Under the pieces are notes generated by a model, which did no database searches, was not told the DNA's origin, and was given only the letters and a program-made list of their open reading frames with translations. The translations under genes and the position numbers were made by a program. From Ruegeria sp. A3M17 (GTDB lineage Bacteria > Pseudomonadota > Alphaproteobacteria > Rhodobacterales > Rhodobacteraceae): 64,000 nt of DNA. The stretch spans positions 39,354 through 103,353 of the forward strand of contig NZ_QOCF01000027.1 of assembly GCF_003318255.1 (NCBI RefSeq), read 5' to 3'. Shown here piece by piece: positions 1-8,453 of this stretch; the stretch's first letter is position 1, and each line of letters opens with the position of its first letter.

Positions 1-755
1 ACCCCGCCATGCGACGGCTTGGCCCCCTGCGACAGCTTGATTTCAATCGCTTTGACAACGTTCTTTTTTGCCTTTTCGGCAAACAGGTCCTTGTCAAAAC
101 CACCCTCGGGCGTGCGGCAACCAAAGTAGCCTGTTCCGATCTGCCAAATGATGTCGCCACCCTCGGCCAGATGGTGTGGGGACAGACCGCCTTCCCCGGT
201 GTTATGCGCAAATCCCCCGTCCTTGGCCCCGCCATTTAGGGCCCGGATCGCATTGGCGCTGAGCGCCCCAAAGCTCATGGCGGATACATTCAGCCGCGAG
301 GCGCTGTATGGCTGCGTACATTGCGGACCGCCCAGTAGGATCCGTTCTTCGCTTTCATCCACATGTTTGGGCGCCAGCGAGTGGTTGGCACGATGATATC
401 CGACTGACAGGACGTCGTACTGCGTACCAAAGGCCTGTGTATCCACCTGTCCCTTGGCACGCGAGTAGACAAGCGATCGTACGATCCTGTTAAAAGGGCG
501 GCCGCTTTCGTTGGTTTCCACAAAATACTGTCGGATTTCCGGGCTGACGAACTCCAGCATATACCGGAAATGCCCCAGAACCGGATAGTTGTTCAGCACG
601 TTATGCTTGGTCGTCAGCATGTCGTAAAGGCCGATCACGGCATATGGAATGAGCACCACCAGCAACCAATGGGCGGGTGGCCAGAAAAAACCCCACAACA
701 GGGTCAGCGGCAGACACACATATGCAATGAAGTAATAGAGTCTGCGTACAATCAT
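1..755 (-). CDS. FMN-binding glutamate synthase family protein (5' part, runs off window)
   Basis: The reading frame starts at ATG 755-753 after a GGGAGA ribosome site and stays open to the window edge (251 codons). The N-terminus has one or two hydrophobic segments (YYFIAYVCLPLTLLWGFF, then WLLVVLIPYAVIGL). About 160 residues in, it enters the glutamate-synthase-like alpha/beta barrel: SAMSFGALSANAIRALNGGA, the NTGEGGLS stretch, IWQIGTGYFGCR, and AIEIKLSQGAKPSHGG near the edge. These are hallmarks of the GltB-related FMN/Fe-S domain found in membrane-anchored 'glutamate synthase-related' proteins (PF01645). The family is predicted to be an FMN oxidoreductase; its substrate is not established, and it lacks the amidotransferase domain of true GltB at this end. 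The downstream half, with the Fe-S cysteines, lies outside the window. Confidence 0.88.
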   Translation of the reverse strand, partial: MIVRRLYYFIAYVCLPLTLLWGFFWPPAHWLLVVLIPYAVIGLYDMLTTKHNVLNNYPVLGHFRYMLEFVSPEIRQYFVETNESGRPFNRIVRSLVYSRAKGQVDTQAFGTQYDVLSVGYHRANHSLAPKHVDESEERILLGGPQCTQPYSASRLNVSAMSFGALSANAIRALNGGAKDGGFAHNTGEGGLSPHHLAEGGDIIWQIGTGYFGCRTPEGGFDKDLFAEKAKKNVVKAIEIKLSQGAKPSHGG

Positions 756-971
756 TCGTGCTCTCCCAAGGTCGCGTGTTTTCCGGCCTGCTGTAGCAGG
801 CGAGGTGTTCGCCAAACGTGGGCCAAATCGCTGTTAGATTGCAAGCGATTGTGCCCGCCTTCACGTAATCGGGCGAAGATGTGAAATGTGGCGCGGACAT
901 TGGTCACGGTTGATCTGGGTAACGTCAGCTATTATGCCCGAAGAAACGGGATAGGTGCAGGACGGCAGGCT

Positions 972-1379
972 GTGACACAGAAACGAACGCATGTTCGGAC
1001 CACGGCATTGATGTTCGGAGCCGTGTTCATTGGTGGCGCAGTTGGGTCGCTGCTGCGCGAGTTATTCTCGGTGAGCATACCGCATGCCGGATTTCTGACG
1101 CAGACCTTTGGCATCAATATCGTGGCCTGCTTCATACTGGGGTGGCTGTATTCGGTGCGAAACCGCGTCCATGCCCATGTGCTGCATCTTGGAGCTGTCG
1201 GCTTTTGTGGCGGCCTGTCGACCTTTTCCTCGTTTGTTGCGGAATTGGAGCGGTTGGCATTGTCCAACATCTGGGTTGCGGCTTCGGCCGCCGCGTTAGA
1301 AATCGCGGTGGGGCTGGCCGCTGCCATTCTGGGTGAGGCTATCGGAAGGCGCTTTCATCCGCCGAGGGCGACTGAATGA
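972..1379 (+). CDS. crcB: Fluoride efflux transporter CrcB/Fluc, first of two
   Basis: Small four-helix membrane protein of the Fluc/CrcB family, which exports fluoride through a dimeric channel in the inner membrane. Visible motifs are the N-terminal GGAVGSLLRE, the central Asn segment INIVACFILGW, and GFCGGLSTFSSF, the family's phenylalanine-box signature. I chose the GTG at 972 because AGGA lies about nine bases upstream; an ATG at 1011 would give 122 aa, also within the family range. The stop overlaps the start of the next gene (ATGA), so the two are translated as a pair. Paired crcB genes usually encode the two halves of a heterodimeric channel, which is inferred here. Confidence 0.9.
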   Translation: MTQKRTHVRTTALMFGAVFIGGAVGSLLRELFSVSIPHAGFLTQTFGINIVACFILGWLYSVRNRVHAHVLHLGAVGFCGGLSTFSSFVAELERLALSNIWVAASAAALEIAVGLAAAILGEAIGRRFHPPRATE

Positions 1380-1738
1380 GCGAATTGTTCCTGCACGCGA
1401 TGTTCGGGTTAGGCGGCGGTTTAGGGGCTGTTTTGCGCCACTGGATCGCTCTGCGGATTGTTCATGACCTGCCGTTTTCGACCCTGATTGTAAACGTTCT
1501 GGGTAGCCTGCTGCTGGGGTTGTGGATCGGCTATCTCGGCGGATCAATAGAGATGGGCGAAGAACAAAAACGCCTGGTCTTCGGCTTTTGTGGTGGCTTC
1601 ACGACTTTTTCCAGTTTTGCCTACCAGTCCCTGGAACTCAGACGCGAGCGGACCATCGCGCTGGCGGCGGGCAACATTGTGCTTAGTTTGGGAATATGCT
1701 GGGCGGCCTTGGTATTTGGCCTGTTTCTGATGCGTTAA
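1376..1738 (+). CDS. crcB: Fluoride efflux transporter CrcB/Fluc, second of two
   Basis: A 120-residue membrane protein with the Fluc signatures GGGLGAVLRHW, VNVLGSLLLGLW and GFCGGFTTFSSFAYQ, and four predicted helices. It begins inside the stop codon of the preceding crcB (ATGA), so the two are translationally coupled. In this family single genes give dual-topology homodimers, while adjacent pairs give antiparallel heterodimers; the pair here suggests the latter. The stop codon shares the palindrome TTAA (1735-1738) with the stop of the convergent efflux gene, leaving no space for a terminator between them. I saw no obvious fluoride riboswitch in the 216 bases before the first crcB. Confidence 0.9.
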   Translation: MSELFLHAMFGLGGGLGAVLRHWIALRIVHDLPFSTLIVNVLGSLLLGLWIGYLGGSIEMGEEQKRLVFGFCGGFTTFSSFAYQSLELRRERTIALAAGNIVLSLGICWAALVFGLFLMR

Positions 1739-3258
1739 TGTGCAGGCACTGACGCCTGCGTTCCAGGTTTAGGTGCTTTGCAAAAGAACAGCAGCGGAAT
1801 GGTCGCCAATGCCAAAAGCCCGAGATTGTTGAAGACTGTCAGATATGAGATCAGTTCAGCCTGCTGAGCAATTTCCTGTCCCAGAATAGCTGCCCCCTGC
1901 GCACTGTCCGGTGTCAGGTTCAGTGGAGCAAGATAGGCTTGCGCGGCCGGGTTATAGGGCGTCACGTTTTGGCTGAGCACAGCCGTGTTTGTTTGAAGGC
2001 CCCGAACAACCCAAGTTCCGACCAAGGAAATTCCAACCGATGAGCCAAGCTGACGGGTCACATTGAACAGGCCGGATGCCTCGTCCTGCCGCGATTTGGA
2101 GATGCTTTCGAAGGCCAATATCGACATTGGTACAAAAACCAGCCCCATTCCCAGACCGCTTACTGCCCCTGGCCAGGCCAGCTCCCAAAATCCCGCATCC
2201 ATGTTGAGCGCCCCCATCATGAAATTGCTGACAGCCGTCAAAAGCATACCCAGCCCCGCCAGGACGCGCGGATCGAAACGCGTTACCAAAACAGCGCCGG
2301 TCAAGACCATCGACAGCCCGGCGGCGACCCCTCGTGGGATAAACAGATGACCCGATGTGATGACTGGATAGTCCAGCAAGTTCTGAACGAAAGTCGGCAG
2401 GATCGCGATACCTCCGAACAGGGAAATGGCAAATCCGGCGATAACCAGATTGCACAGCGCGAAATTGCGGTCCGCGAAAAAACGCAAATCGACAACCGGC
2501 TTTTCCGTGGTCAGCACGTGAATGATGAACCCAAACGCGCCCAAAACCGACGCGATGAGGGCAACCTGAATGACACGCGATGACAACCAGTCCTTGGTCT
2601 CTCCCTGATCCAGAACAAATTGCAGGCAGCCTATGCCAATGGCCAGAAGGGCAAGGCCTTTCCAATCGATGCGAACCTCTTCGGTTTCGTCGTCTGGCAA
2701 CTCTCCGGCCAACAAAAGCAGTGCCATCGCGGCTACCGGCAAGTTCACGAAAAATACCATCCGCCACGAGAAATATTCGGTCAGGATAGCCCCTACTGTG
2801 GGCCCCAACACCGGGGCTACGACGACTCCCAAACCGAAGACCGCCATCGCCTGCCCACGTTTTTCGCGGGGGTAGGCGTCGAAAAGAATGGATTGGGACA
2901 ACGGGATCAGAAACGCCCCGAACATGCCTTGGGCCAGGCGAAAGGCGACGATGGTCTCAAGGCTCCAGGACAGGCCACACATGACCGACATCGTCGCGAA
3001 CCCGGTCACAGCGGTCAGGATCAGACGTCGACGGCCGACACGGCGGGCGACAAAGCCCGTCAGTGGCATGATCACAACGGCCGACACGATATAGCTAGTC
3101 AGTATCCACGTGGCCTGATCGGTTGTTGCGCCGAATGCCGCCTGAATATGGGGCAGCGCAACATTGACGATTGTACTGTCGAGCACCTCAAGAATAGCGC
3201 TAAGGACAACAGCAACCACAATCACCGGATTGATGTGGCCTGCTGCCGGGGATGTCAT
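1735..3258 (-). CDS. emrB: DHA2-family (EmrB/QacA type) 14-TM multidrug MFS transporter
   Basis: A 507-residue inner-membrane proton antiporter. It carries the DHA2 hallmark LDSTIVNVALPHIQ in helix 1 (Asp27), MFS motif A (GFVARRVGRRR, about 68-78) and antiporter motif C (GLGVVVAPVLGPTVGA, about 142-157). The length fits the 14-helix EmrB type. Its start overlaps the stop of the adaptor gene upstream (3255-3258, ATGA), so the two form an EmrAB-like pump that would work with a TolC-type outer membrane channel encoded elsewhere. It is the last gene of the minus-strand run that begins at cyoA. The substrate cannot be told from sequence. Confidence 0.92.
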   Translation of the reverse strand: MTSPAAGHINPVIVVAVVLSAILEVLDSTIVNVALPHIQAAFGATTDQATWILTSYIVSAVVIMPLTGFVARRVGRRRLILTAVTGFATMSVMCGLSWSLETIVAFRLAQGMFGAFLIPLSQSILFDAYPREKRGQAMAVFGLGVVVAPVLGPTVGAILTEYFSWRMVFFVNLPVAAMALLLLAGELPDDETEEVRIDWKGLALLAIGIGCLQFVLDQGETKDWLSSRVIQVALIASVLGAFGFIIHVLTTEKPVVDLRFFADRNFALCNLVIAGFAISLFGGIAILPTFVQNLLDYPVITSGHLFIPRGVAAGLSMVLTGAVLVTRFDPRVLAGLGMLLTAVSNFMMGALNMDAGFWELAWPGAVSGLGMGLVFVPMSILAFESISKSRQDEASGLFNVTRQLGSSVGISLVGTWVVRGLQTNTAVLSQNVTPYNPAAQAYLAPLNLTPDSAQGAAILGQEIAQQAELISYLTVFNNLGLLALATIPLLFFCKAPKPGTQASVPAH

Positions 3259-4235
3259 TTTTGGGCCTGCGGTGTGGTATCCACGGTCACCTTGCTACTG
3301 CCACCTACACGCAATGGGGCATCCGTAGGATCAAGTTCAACCCGCACCGGAAACCGCTTCGTGACCTTAACCCAATTGCCACTGGCATTCTCGGACGGCA
3401 AAAGCGAGAACGTATCCCCCGACCCCCGCCCGATTGACGCAACTTTGCCCGTCAGGGTCACGCCCGGTAACAAGTCGATCTTGACAGTGACGGGCTGCCC
3501 CGGACGAATGCGCGGCAGAGAAGTCTCTTTGAAATTGGCGTCTACCCACCAATCAGACGACTCGACGATGGAAAACTGCGGTGCGTTGGCTGAAACCGAA
3601 GATCCAGGTCTGAGTGTCAGGTTAGCGATCCATCCATCTGCCGATGCAAAGATCTTGGTCCAATTTTGATTTGCCTGCGCAATTTCCACTTGGGCTTGCG
3701 ATGACAGAATATCATCCTGTTTTGCCGCTAGACCGCTTTGCAAGGCCAATAGAGCGGATTGGCTTGTGGTAAGCTGCGCCGCGGCGCGCGCAAATTCCGA
3801 ACTCGACTGATCCAGTGATGCTTGTGCAATATCACCATCTGAAAACAGGGCCTTAGCACGTTCCAGATTGCTTTGGGCGGTGTTGTAGGCCGACTGCGTG
3901 CTGTCGACCACCGCTTGTGCAGCCGCGATCTGCGTACCGTAAGACTGCGCCTGCTGCACCGCGCTGTCGAGGTTGGCCTTGGCCTGATCGACCGAAGCTT
4001 TGAATTGCGTATCGTCGATTGTGAACAGCAAGTCCCCGGTTTTGACCGGCTGGTTCTCAATCACCAGCACTTCGGCAACCTGACCGGTGACTTGTGGTGC
4101 CACGTATATGATGTTCGCCCCCACATAGGCGTCATCGGTCGAAGGGTAACGTTCCTGATGGCGCCAGTACAAGAAAAGGCCAGCGGCAATTGCGCCCGAG
4201 ATGACCACCGCACCAACGACCTTAAGAGATTTCAT
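3255..4235 (-). CDS. emrA: HlyD/EmrA-type periplasmic adaptor of a multidrug efflux pump
   Basis: Membrane fusion protein of 326 residues. An N-terminal signal anchor (about 4-24) is followed by the RYPSTDDAYVGANIIYVAPQVTGQV lipoyl-half motif diagnostic of EmrA/HlyD adaptors, here interrupted only by normal family variation. A long Ala/Gln-rich coiled-coil hairpin spans about 75-185, and the second lipoyl half and beta-barrel follow (DGWIANLTLRPGSSV, WWVDANFKETSLPRIRPGQP). I chose the ATG at 4235 because AAGGGGG sits just upstream; a TTG 21 bases earlier is less likely. It lies 33 bases after cyoD and overlaps emrB, so it is part of the oxidase operon. Confidence 0.9.
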   Translation of the reverse strand: MKSLKVVGAVVISGAIAAGLFLYWRHQERYPSTDDAYVGANIIYVAPQVTGQVAEVLVIENQPVKTGDLLFTIDDTQFKASVDQAKANLDSAVQQAQSYGTQIAAAQAVVDSTQSAYNTAQSNLERAKALFSDGDIAQASLDQSSSEFARAAAQLTTSQSALLALQSGLAAKQDDILSSQAQVEIAQANQNWTKIFASADGWIANLTLRPGSSVSANAPQFSIVESSDWWVDANFKETSLPRIRPGQPVTVKIDLLPGVTLTGKVASIGRGSGDTFSLLPSENASGNWVKVTKRFPVRVELDPTDAPLRVGGSSKVTVDTTPQAQK

Positions 4236-4268
4236 GAACCGGCCCCCTTCGTTCAACTCTGCCAGACG

Positions 4269-4595
4269 TCACATTGGAAACGTGTGCATCCGAACCGCCA
4301 GATTACCCATGATCCAAACAGTTCCAAGAATGATGATCAGCAGCACCATCGTGGAAAACAGGATAAGATCCAGATCTTCGCGACTGCTGCGGCGTCTGTC
4401 GATATGCAGGAAATAGACCAGTTGTACGATCAGCTGAGCCAACCCAAGCAGGCTGATTGCAAGGTAAACGCCCTTTGTCTCAATGCCGTAACGGTAGGCG
4501 ATCCCAAATACTGCAAAGGTCAACAATAGCGACCCACCATAACCGATTACATAGCGGCGACGCTCGCGGCGATGCATCTCGCTGCGCTTATCCAT
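4269..4595 (-). CDS. cyoD: Cytochrome o ubiquinol oxidase subunit IV
   Basis: A 108-residue protein with three membrane helices: YVIGYGGSLLLTFAVFGIAYRYG, LAISLLGLAQLIVQLVYFLH and LILFSTMVLLIIILGTVWIM. The length and the LVYFLHID motif match CyoD, a small subunit needed for assembly of the bo3 quinol oxidase. It overlaps cyoC by eight bases and is followed after 33 bases by the efflux adaptor gene. Confidence 0.92.
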   Translation of the reverse strand: MDKRSEMHRRERRRYVIGYGGSLLLTFAVFGIAYRYGIETKGVYLAISLLGLAQLIVQLVYFLHIDRRRSSREDLDLILFSTMVLLIIILGTVWIMGNLAVRMHTFPM

Positions 4596-5220
4596 AGGTC
4601 AGCCCTCCGAAGTAAACGATCGTGATGATGCCTATCCATATCAGGTCCAGAAAGTGCCAGAATAGCGCTAGCCGCACCACGCGTGACATCAGCAGATCGG
4701 TCAGGCCAAAAATTCGTAGCTGAATACCCAGCACGATCAACCAGATGCACCCGGCCGTGACGTGCAGACCGTGTAAAGGCACCAGCCCATAGAATGCGGA
4801 CAAAAACCCACTGCGCTGTGGGATACCGCCCTTTGCGGCCATCGACATGAAGTCGCGTATTTCCAGAACCAGAAAACTGAGACCAAGAACCAGTGTTACG
4901 AAGAACCAGAATACGATCCGCCACCGCGGAAGGTTGTATTTGAGCGCAAGCATCGCCAGACCAACGGTAAGACTGCTGGTCAAAAGGATCAGCGTCTGGG
5001 CAAAGATGCTTTTCAGGTCGAACAATTCGTGCGGCCCCGGTCCGCCGGCCTGTGCGTCGATCATCGTGATGTAGATCGCGAACATCAGCCCGAAATAGAC
5101 CAGATCGCTCATCAAAAAGACCCAAAACCCGAAGGTAACGACTTCGCTTGCCTTGTCGGCACTTGCATGCCGCCGCCCAAGGTTCAGACCGGGATAGCTG
5201 TGGGTGGGCGCGCGTTTCAT
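4588..5220 (-). CDS. cyoC: Cytochrome o ubiquinol oxidase subunit III
   Basis: A 210-residue heme-copper oxidase subunit III of the short, five-helix quinol-oxidase type. Recognisable segments are EVVTFGFWVFLMSDLVYFGL, PHELFDLKSIFAQTLILLTSSLT, GLVPLHGLHVTAGCIWLIV and ALFWHFLDLIWIGIITIVYF. It sits in the inner membrane and stabilises subunit I. Start and stop overlap the neighbouring cyo genes (ATGA with cyoB at 5217-5220). Confidence 0.94.
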   Translation of the reverse strand: MKRAPTHSYPGLNLGRRHASADKASEVVTFGFWVFLMSDLVYFGLMFAIYITMIDAQAGGPGPHELFDLKSIFAQTLILLTSSLTVGLAMLALKYNLPRWRIVFWFFVTLVLGLSFLVLEIRDFMSMAAKGGIPQRSGFLSAFYGLVPLHGLHVTAGCIWLIVLGIQLRIFGLTDLLMSRVVRLALFWHFLDLIWIGIITIVYFGGLTYG

Positions 5221-7307
5221 GTCACGGCCTCCAGATCAGGGCGGGCCAACCCGCGATTTTCCGGGGCTGTTTCGTGATCGCGGTCAACAGGCGTAGAGCT
5301 GTGAACCAGATCCAACCAGGCTTCGTGCTGCTTGCGCACCTCTTCCGCCGGAATGACCCGTTCTGTTTCGGCTTTGAACGTCCATGCGATAAAGGTCGCG
5401 AGCATAAAGATTGTCACCAGCGCCGCCAGCCACCAGATCCACCAGACCAGCGCAAACATCCAAACCCCGCTGAGCACGCAGAGACTGAACCCAATGCCAG
5501 TGTTCAGCGGAACCGAGATATCCTCATAGGCATCAGGCGACGGGTACGCGTTGCCGCGCTCTTTCGCGGCAGCGAAATTGTCGCGATCGGTCACATGGGG
5601 GATGATGGCAAAATTGTAGGAAGGAGGCGGGGCCGGGATCGACCATTCCAACGTGTGCGCATCCCACGGATCACCAACCGGAACGCGTGCCTTTTCCCGA
5701 TCACGGATACTGACCCACAGTTGCACGACTACCGACAGCAAAGCCGCCAATATGATCAACGCGCCGACGACTGCGACGATCATGTACGGGTGGAAACTGG
5801 GATCCTCCCAACTGAATGACCTGCGTGGCATTCCCATCAGCCCGACGAAATACAGCGGCAGGAAAGTAAGCATGAACCCGCCAGTCCACAGAGCAACCGA
5901 GACGCGGCCCCAAAACTCGTTCAGGCGGAACCCGAAAGCTTTGGGGAACCAATAGTTGTATCCGGCAAGCAATCCGAACAGCACGCCCGGCAACAGCACA
6001 TTGTGGAAGTGGGCGACAAGAAACAGCGTGTTGTGGACCTGATAGTCCACTGTTGGGTTGGCGAGGATCACACCGGAAAGCCCGCCGATGACAAACAGCA
6101 TCAAGAAAGATAACCCATATAGCATCGGCACCGAAAACCGGATACGCCCTCGGAACAAGGTAGCCATCCAGTCATAGACTTTCACGCCGGTCGGGATAGC
6201 GATCAGCATTGTCGCGATGCCAAACACGGCGTTGATTAGCGCGCTTTGACCCATGGTGAAGAAGTGGTGCAGCCAGACGGTGAACGACAACACCGCAATC
6301 GACATGGTGGCGATAACCAGTGAGTTGTAGCCATACAGGCGCTTGGCCGAGAATGTTGCGAAAACCTCAGAGTAGATACCGTAGGCCGGCAGAACCAGCA
6401 AATAGACCTCGGGATGACCGAACAGCCAGAACATATTGGCATAGTTCATCATGTTGCCGCCAAGATCGTTGGTGAAAAAATGAAAGTCCAGATATCGGTC
6501 CGCTGCCAGCATTAGTGCGGCAACGCCAAGAGGCGGCATGGCAAAGACGATCAGGATCGAGCTACAGATGATTGTCCAGCAATACATCGGCAGCCGCATG
6601 AATTTCATGCCAGGCGCGCGCAGCTTATAGATCGTGACAGCAAAATTGATGCCCGTCAGTGTTGTTCCGACACCAGAGACGACAATGGCCCAGATCCAAT
6701 AGTCCGGACCGACACCGGGGTTGAACGCCGCACCGGTATATGGCGGATAGGCTGTCCAGCCGCCGGTCGAAAACTCGCCCACCACCAACGATACCATCAG
6801 CATCATTCCGGCTGAGACGGTCAGACCAAGGCTGATCTGGTTCATCACAGGAAAGGCCACATCGCGCGCACCGATCATCAGCGGGATCAGGAAATTCGCC
6901 AGCCCAAACACAAACGGAACGGCGACGAAGAAGATCATGATCGTGCCATGGGTACTAAATAGTTCGGCGAAATGCTCGGCCTCAAGAAATCCATCGCCTG
7001 GACCGGCCGCCTGCTGCGCCCGCATTACAACGCCTTCCAAAACACCACGCGCCAGCATGACGATTGCAAAGACGATGTACATAATGCCGATCTTCTTGTG
7101 ATCCGCACTGGTTAGCCAATCACGCCACAAAAGCCCCCAAAGGCGAAACCACGTCAATGATCCGACGACGACGATGACCCCGACGATCACAATCGCAGCG
7201 GCAGTGTTGGCGACAATCTCGTTCGTGTTGGGATTCTGAATAAGCCCTGTAATCGGAAACGCGTCCCAATTCAGGCGGCCGAAGAAGCCGGAACCATTGG
7301 TGGTCAT
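5217..7307 (-). CDS. cyoB: Cytochrome o ubiquinol oxidase subunit I
   Basis: Catalytic subunit, 696 residues; reduces O2 to water with electrons from ubiquinol while pumping protons. Metal-ligand motifs are intact: STHGTIMIFF (heme b His), FGHPEVY (CuB His, cross-linked Tyr and the E286-type Glu), WLHHFFTMG (two CuB His) and VAHFHNVLLPG (heme o3 and heme b His). The quinol-site region reads ARGVLEGVVMRAQQ; the Arg is kept, while the position I align with E. coli Asp75 is Glu. The protein is slightly longer than E. coli CyoB (about 663), mostly at the C-terminus. Overlaps with cyoA and cyoC show one operon. The heme O synthase cyoE is not in this window. Confidence 0.96.
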   Translation of the reverse strand: MTTNGSGFFGRLNWDAFPITGLIQNPNTNEIVANTAAAIVIVGVIVVVGSLTWFRLWGLLWRDWLTSADHKKIGIMYIVFAIVMLARGVLEGVVMRAQQAAGPGDGFLEAEHFAELFSTHGTIMIFFVAVPFVFGLANFLIPLMIGARDVAFPVMNQISLGLTVSAGMMLMVSLVVGEFSTGGWTAYPPYTGAAFNPGVGPDYWIWAIVVSGVGTTLTGINFAVTIYKLRAPGMKFMRLPMYCWTIICSSILIVFAMPPLGVAALMLAADRYLDFHFFTNDLGGNMMNYANMFWLFGHPEVYLLVLPAYGIYSEVFATFSAKRLYGYNSLVIATMSIAVLSFTVWLHHFFTMGQSALINAVFGIATMLIAIPTGVKVYDWMATLFRGRIRFSVPMLYGLSFLMLFVIGGLSGVILANPTVDYQVHNTLFLVAHFHNVLLPGVLFGLLAGYNYWFPKAFGFRLNEFWGRVSVALWTGGFMLTFLPLYFVGLMGMPRRSFSWEDPSFHPYMIVAVVGALIILAALLSVVVQLWVSIRDREKARVPVGDPWDAHTLEWSIPAPPPSYNFAIIPHVTDRDNFAAAKERGNAYPSPDAYEDISVPLNTGIGFSLCVLSGVWMFALVWWIWWLAALVTIFMLATFIAWTFKAETERVIPAEEVRKQHEAWLDLVHSSTPVDRDHETAPENRGLARPDLEAVT

Positions 7308-8266
7308 TGCTGCGCCTCCTGCCCGAATTCTACCGTCCCTGGCTGCTGGTCGGCGGTCAGAGCATTGCTGCCGTGATACCGATGCACAATTGAATGAAAC
7401 AGGTTGCTGTCCTCCAGCGTGAAATACAACGCGTTATCTGGCATTTGCGCGGTTCCCAACGCGGCCTGCACCTCGTCCCGATCCGTCCGCATGGCCAATA
7501 TGCGATAGTTTTCGCCGTTCAACGGAATGCTATTGCTGCGCACCTTGTCGACCCATTCGTTGAATTCCCCGACGGACATGGCAACTGTTTGGAACTTCTG
7601 TTTGGTGAACCCGCGCCCGTTATACTGGGTGTTCTCGCCTTGCATTGTTGCAGCTACATCCGACACGACATGCAATTCCGTAGTCATACCGGGCATTGCG
7701 TAAATCTGGCCTGCCAAAGCAGGGATCATAAAGGACTGCATCACGGTATCGGTCGTCAGCGTCATTGCGACTTGCTGTTTTACGGGGATGCCAAGTTCTC
7801 CGACGCTGGCGATGCCTAGGTCAGGATAGATGAACAGCCATTTCCAATCCAATCCGACGACCTGAACGTTCAGCGCAGGCATTTCGCCAAAGCGATCCGA
7901 ATATGGGTCCAATCGGTGAGTCGCCTTCCACAGATAGAAAGACAGCAGAGCAACAATCAGGACCGGCACGCCCCACATAACGAACTCCAACGGACCGGAG
8001 AAATCCCACTTGGGCCGGTATATGGCTCCGCCTTCTTTGCGTCGGCGATACCGAAAGGCAATCAGCGGCACCAGAACAAGAACCGGAATAACCGCCAATA
8101 GGATCAGGACAGTTGCGCGGAAAAGGTGCACTTTTTGGACAGCGGCAATCGGACCTTGTGGGTCCATGAAACTGTCACTTGCACAGACAGCTTGCGCCGT
8201 AGCAGAGAAAGCCGCAGCGGCAATCAAAACTTGAATCGCCTTTGGTGACATTCGGAATAGGGCCAC
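7304..8266 (-). CDS. cyoA: Cytochrome o ubiquinol oxidase subunit II
   Basis: About 320 residues with an N-terminal signal region, two membrane helices (around 30-55 and 75-95) and a periplasmic cupredoxin-fold domain. The CuA ligand set of cytochrome c oxidases (CxxxC...H..M) is missing; in its place is GFTKQKFQTVAMSVGEFNEW, as in quinol oxidases, so the electron donor is ubiquinol. A canonical lipobox is not clear (TAQAVCASDS is the nearest). I prefer the GTG at 8266, which has AAGGA nine bases upstream; ATG at 8251 and a TTG at 8302 are alternatives. It is the first gene of cyoABCD-emrAB. Confidence 0.94.
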   Translation of the reverse strand: MALFRMSPKAIQVLIAAAAFSATAQAVCASDSFMDPQGPIAAVQKVHLFRATVLILLAVIPVLVLVPLIAFRYRRRKEGGAIYRPKWDFSGPLEFVMWGVPVLIVALLSFYLWKATHRLDPYSDRFGEMPALNVQVVGLDWKWLFIYPDLGIASVGELGIPVKQQVAMTLTTDTVMQSFMIPALAGQIYAMPGMTTELHVVSDVAATMQGENTQYNGRGFTKQKFQTVAMSVGEFNEWVDKVRSNSIPLNGENYRILAMRTDRDEVQAALGTAQMPDNALYFTLEDSNLFHSIVHRYHGSNALTADQQPGTVEFGQEAQQ

Positions 8267-8453
8267 GCCTGATTGTCCTTCTAAAGCAATCTCTCGCGCC
8301 AACTATCGGCAGACAAATGAAATTTCTCAAGGCTTTTTCCCAAATAGGTCGGTGCTCTGCCACCGACCCTAATCAACGGTGGGGATAGGCGCAGACAAAA
8401 CCACAGGAAAACCGCTGTTGACTTGCGGCTTTGACCAAGCCAGACCTTAGGCG

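Noticed and set aside
756..971. Fluoride riboswitch before crcB
   Set aside because: I could not find a convincing conserved core in this gap; a covariance-model search would be needed to decide.
2620..3669. A long plus-strand open frame (about 350 codons) across the end of emrB and emrA
   Set aside because: It is antisense to two well-supported genes, has Gln/His/Arg-rich composition without any family motif, and crosses gene boundaries on the other strand.
7304..8266. Reading the oxidase as a cytochrome c oxidase
   Set aside because: Subunit II lacks the CuA ligands and the subunit order and lengths are those of cyoABCD.
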